Positions 62,637-64,000 of a stretch of DNA of 64,000 bases are shown here, piece by piece. The stretch is from Pontibacter sp. G13 (lineage in GTDB: Bacteria; Bacteroidota; Bacteroidia; J057). Within the stretch, counting starts at the first letter, position 1, and every line of letters begins with the position of its first letter. The stretch lies in assembly GCF_031851795.1 (NCBI RefSeq), contig NZ_CP134696.1, positions 6,572,001 through 6,636,000 of the forward strand, given 5' to 3'. A model generated the notes under the pieces. It did no database searches and was not told the origin of the DNA. It saw nothing but the letters and a program-made list of their open reading frames with translations. Position numbers and translations under genes: made by a program.

Positions 62637-64000
62637 TCAATCGAAATGATATCTTACGAATGCCTCGATCGCTTCGTATTCCGGTAGGCCCAGTTGGTCA
62701 TAGATCTGAGCGGTGTTCCGGTTGCGATCCTCGGCCCGTTGCCAGAATTCCCGCGGGTCATTTCCTGGGAATAAGGCACTGTCTTTTTGTGATTGGTGTT
62801 TGAAGATGGCTTCACGCTTTCGCTGCAATTCGATCGGACTGATCGGTACGGCCATTTCAATGTCCTCGATTCCCCACTCTTGCCAAGCTCCTCGGTATAG
62901 CCATACCCAACAGTCATCCATCCAAGCTTGATCTTTGAGCCTTTCGATGGCTTCGAAGATTGCTTGCAGGCATACCCGGTGAGTGCCATGCGGATCGGAC
63001 AGATCCCCTGCGGCATAAATTTGATGGGGCTTGATCTCCTCGATCAAGTTCATGATGATCTGCACATCTTCCTCGCCGAGTGGCTTTTTCTTCACAGTGC
63101 CGGTTTCATAGAAGGGCATGTCGAGGAAATGCGCTCTTTCGTCAGGAATTCCACAGTAGCGACAGGCGGACTTGGCCTCTCCTTTTCTGATCAATCCCTT
63201 GATGTATTTGATCTCGTCAGAATCTACATCTCCGGGCTTTTTCCGGTCGAGGAATGACCGGCTTTCCTGATAGAGCTCCGCCACCCGGTCTGCATCTTGT
63301 CCAAACTCCTTGGCAAAGTCCAGGGCAAAGTCGATGAAGCGTACGGCTGCATCGTCAAATACTGCGATGTTTCCCGAGACTTGGTAGGCAACATGGACTT
63401 CGTGTCCTTGTTCGACAAGGCGAATCAAAGTGCCTCCCATGGAGATTACATCGTCATCTGGGTGAGGAGAGAAGATGATGACACGCTTCTTGGCGGGGTC
63501 TCTGCGCTCAGGGCGATACGTATCGTCCGTGTCGGGCTTGCCGCCTGGCCAGCCGGTGATGGTGTGCTGGAGCTCGTTGAATACCTTGATATTTACTCGA
63601 TAGGCTGACCCGAATTCCGTGATCAAGTCGCCCATGCCATGTTCGGAATAGTCATGGTCTGTCAATTTTAGGATCGACTTGTCGACGGTTTGGCACAACC
63701 AGATGACCGCACTGCGAATGAGTTTGTCATCCCAATTGCATCTTCCCACGAGCCAAGGCGCCTTTACTCGGGTCAGTTCTGCTGAAGAGGCCTCGTCCAG
63801 AATGACCGTGGCATTGGGATGTTTTTGTAGGTATGTGGCGGGAATGAGTTCTGACACGGGACCTTCCACCGCTTCTTGGATGATCGGAGCCTTGCCTTCG
63901 CCCCAAGCCATCAAGATGACAGATTTGGCCTCTAGGATGGTGCCGACTCCCATGGTGATCGCACGTTTGGGGACATTGGCCTCGTGGAAGAAATCGGATG
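62637..64000 (-). CDS. nagB: Glucosamine-6-phosphate deaminase fused to LmbE/PIG-L domain (5' end beyond window)
   Basis: 453 visible residues; the frame is still open at base 64000, so the N-terminus is missing. The visible N-terminal part is the C-terminal portion of NagB (KRAITMGVGTILEAKSVILMAWGEGKA). Then a linker and a PIG-L/LmbE deacetylase-like domain starting near residue 170 (IFSPHPDDDVISMGGTLIRL, YAAGDLSDPHGTHRV). NagB converts GlcN-6-phosphate to fructose 6-phosphate and ammonia. This fusion is a known Bacteroidota form; the PIG-L half may deacetylate GlcNAc-6-phosphate, an inference. It pairs with murQ for amino-sugar salvage. Confidence 0.93.
   Translation of the reverse strand, partial: SDFFHEANVPKRAITMGVGTILEAKSVILMAWGEGKAPIIQEAVEGPVSELIPATYLQKHPNATVILDEASSAELTRVKAPWLVGRCNWDDKLIRSAVIWLCQTVDKSILKLTDHDYSEHGMGDLITEFGSAYRVNIKVFNELQHTITGWPGGKPDTDDTYRPERRDPAKKRVIIFSPHPDDDVISMGGTLIRLVEQGHEVHVAYQVSGNIAVFDDAAVRFIDFALDFAKEFGQDADRVAELYQESRSFLDRKKPGDVDSDEIKYIKGLIRKGEAKSACRYCGIPDERAHFLDMPFYETGTVKKKPLGEEDVQIIMNLIEEIKPHQIYAAGDLSDPHGTHRVCLQAIFEAIERLKDQAWMDDCWVWLYRGAWQEWGIEDIEMAVPISPIELQRKREAIFKHQSQKDSALFPGNDPREFWQRAEDRNRNTAQIYDQLGLPEYEAIEAFVRYHFD

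Overview
The window looks like chromosomal DNA from a free-living member of the Bacteroidota, probably of the Cytophagia/Saprospiria type. The evidence is proteins with type IX secretion (T9SS) sorting tails, a SusC/SusD pair, GWxTD, DUF5777 and choice-of-anchor L families, the bacillithiol gene bshC, and promoters resembling TTTG-N19-TAnnTTTG rather than sigma-70 boxes. I cannot place it more precisely. No phage, insertion sequence, CRISPR array or rRNA was seen.

Layout. 1-4672 (-) is a giant secreted PKD/choice-of-anchor L protein that runs off the left edge. 4737-18235 is mostly housekeeping: an eIF1/YciH-like protein, rimO, GWxTD, DUF445, bshC, a PspC protein, a MORN-type lipoprotein, an FtsE-like ATPase, miaB, a sigma-54-activator-like AAA+ regulator, lptE, a TPR-like gene and secG, nearly all on + and often overlapping. 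18300-29392 is mixed: a T9SS cargo protein, a gene-poor stretch with an orphan terminator, two SDR-superfamily genes, a FIST-PAS pair facing a NarL-type regulator, rpe, and a predicted outer-membrane barrel. 29491-30054 is a tandem array of five tRNA-Gly(GCC) genes. 30174-34336 holds sppA, folK, a UbiA-like membrane protein and a methyltransferase.

35146-37884 is a secreted PQQ-type sugar dehydrogenase with the best promoter in the window. pepT and a DnaJ-like gene follow on the - strand. 40300-50053 is the most coherent accessory region: a YceI protein, a beta-propeller LytS-type kinase, an acyl-CoA dehydrogenase, a LytTR regulator, and an operon of an OB-fold protein, two cytochrome-c-like lipoproteins, a second YceI and a DUF5777 barrel. 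I infer an envelope redox or quinone/lipid-binding module. DUF3179 and the SusD/SusC pair (-) follow; the SusC/SusD genes show extreme codon bias. The right end has a cNMP-CBS-DUF294 protein, a 2OG-Fe(II) oxygenase, a family-10-like glycosyl hydrolase, murQ and a NagB-LmbE fusion cut by the right edge. The last three suggest cell-wall amino-sugar salvage.

No clearly new defence or mobile system is visible. The best leads are the FIST-PAS output pair without a kinase domain, the YceI/cytochrome operon with its nearby YceI paralog and LytS/LytR genes, two structured non-coding candidates (21220-21359 and 40300-40372), and the tRNA-Gly array.
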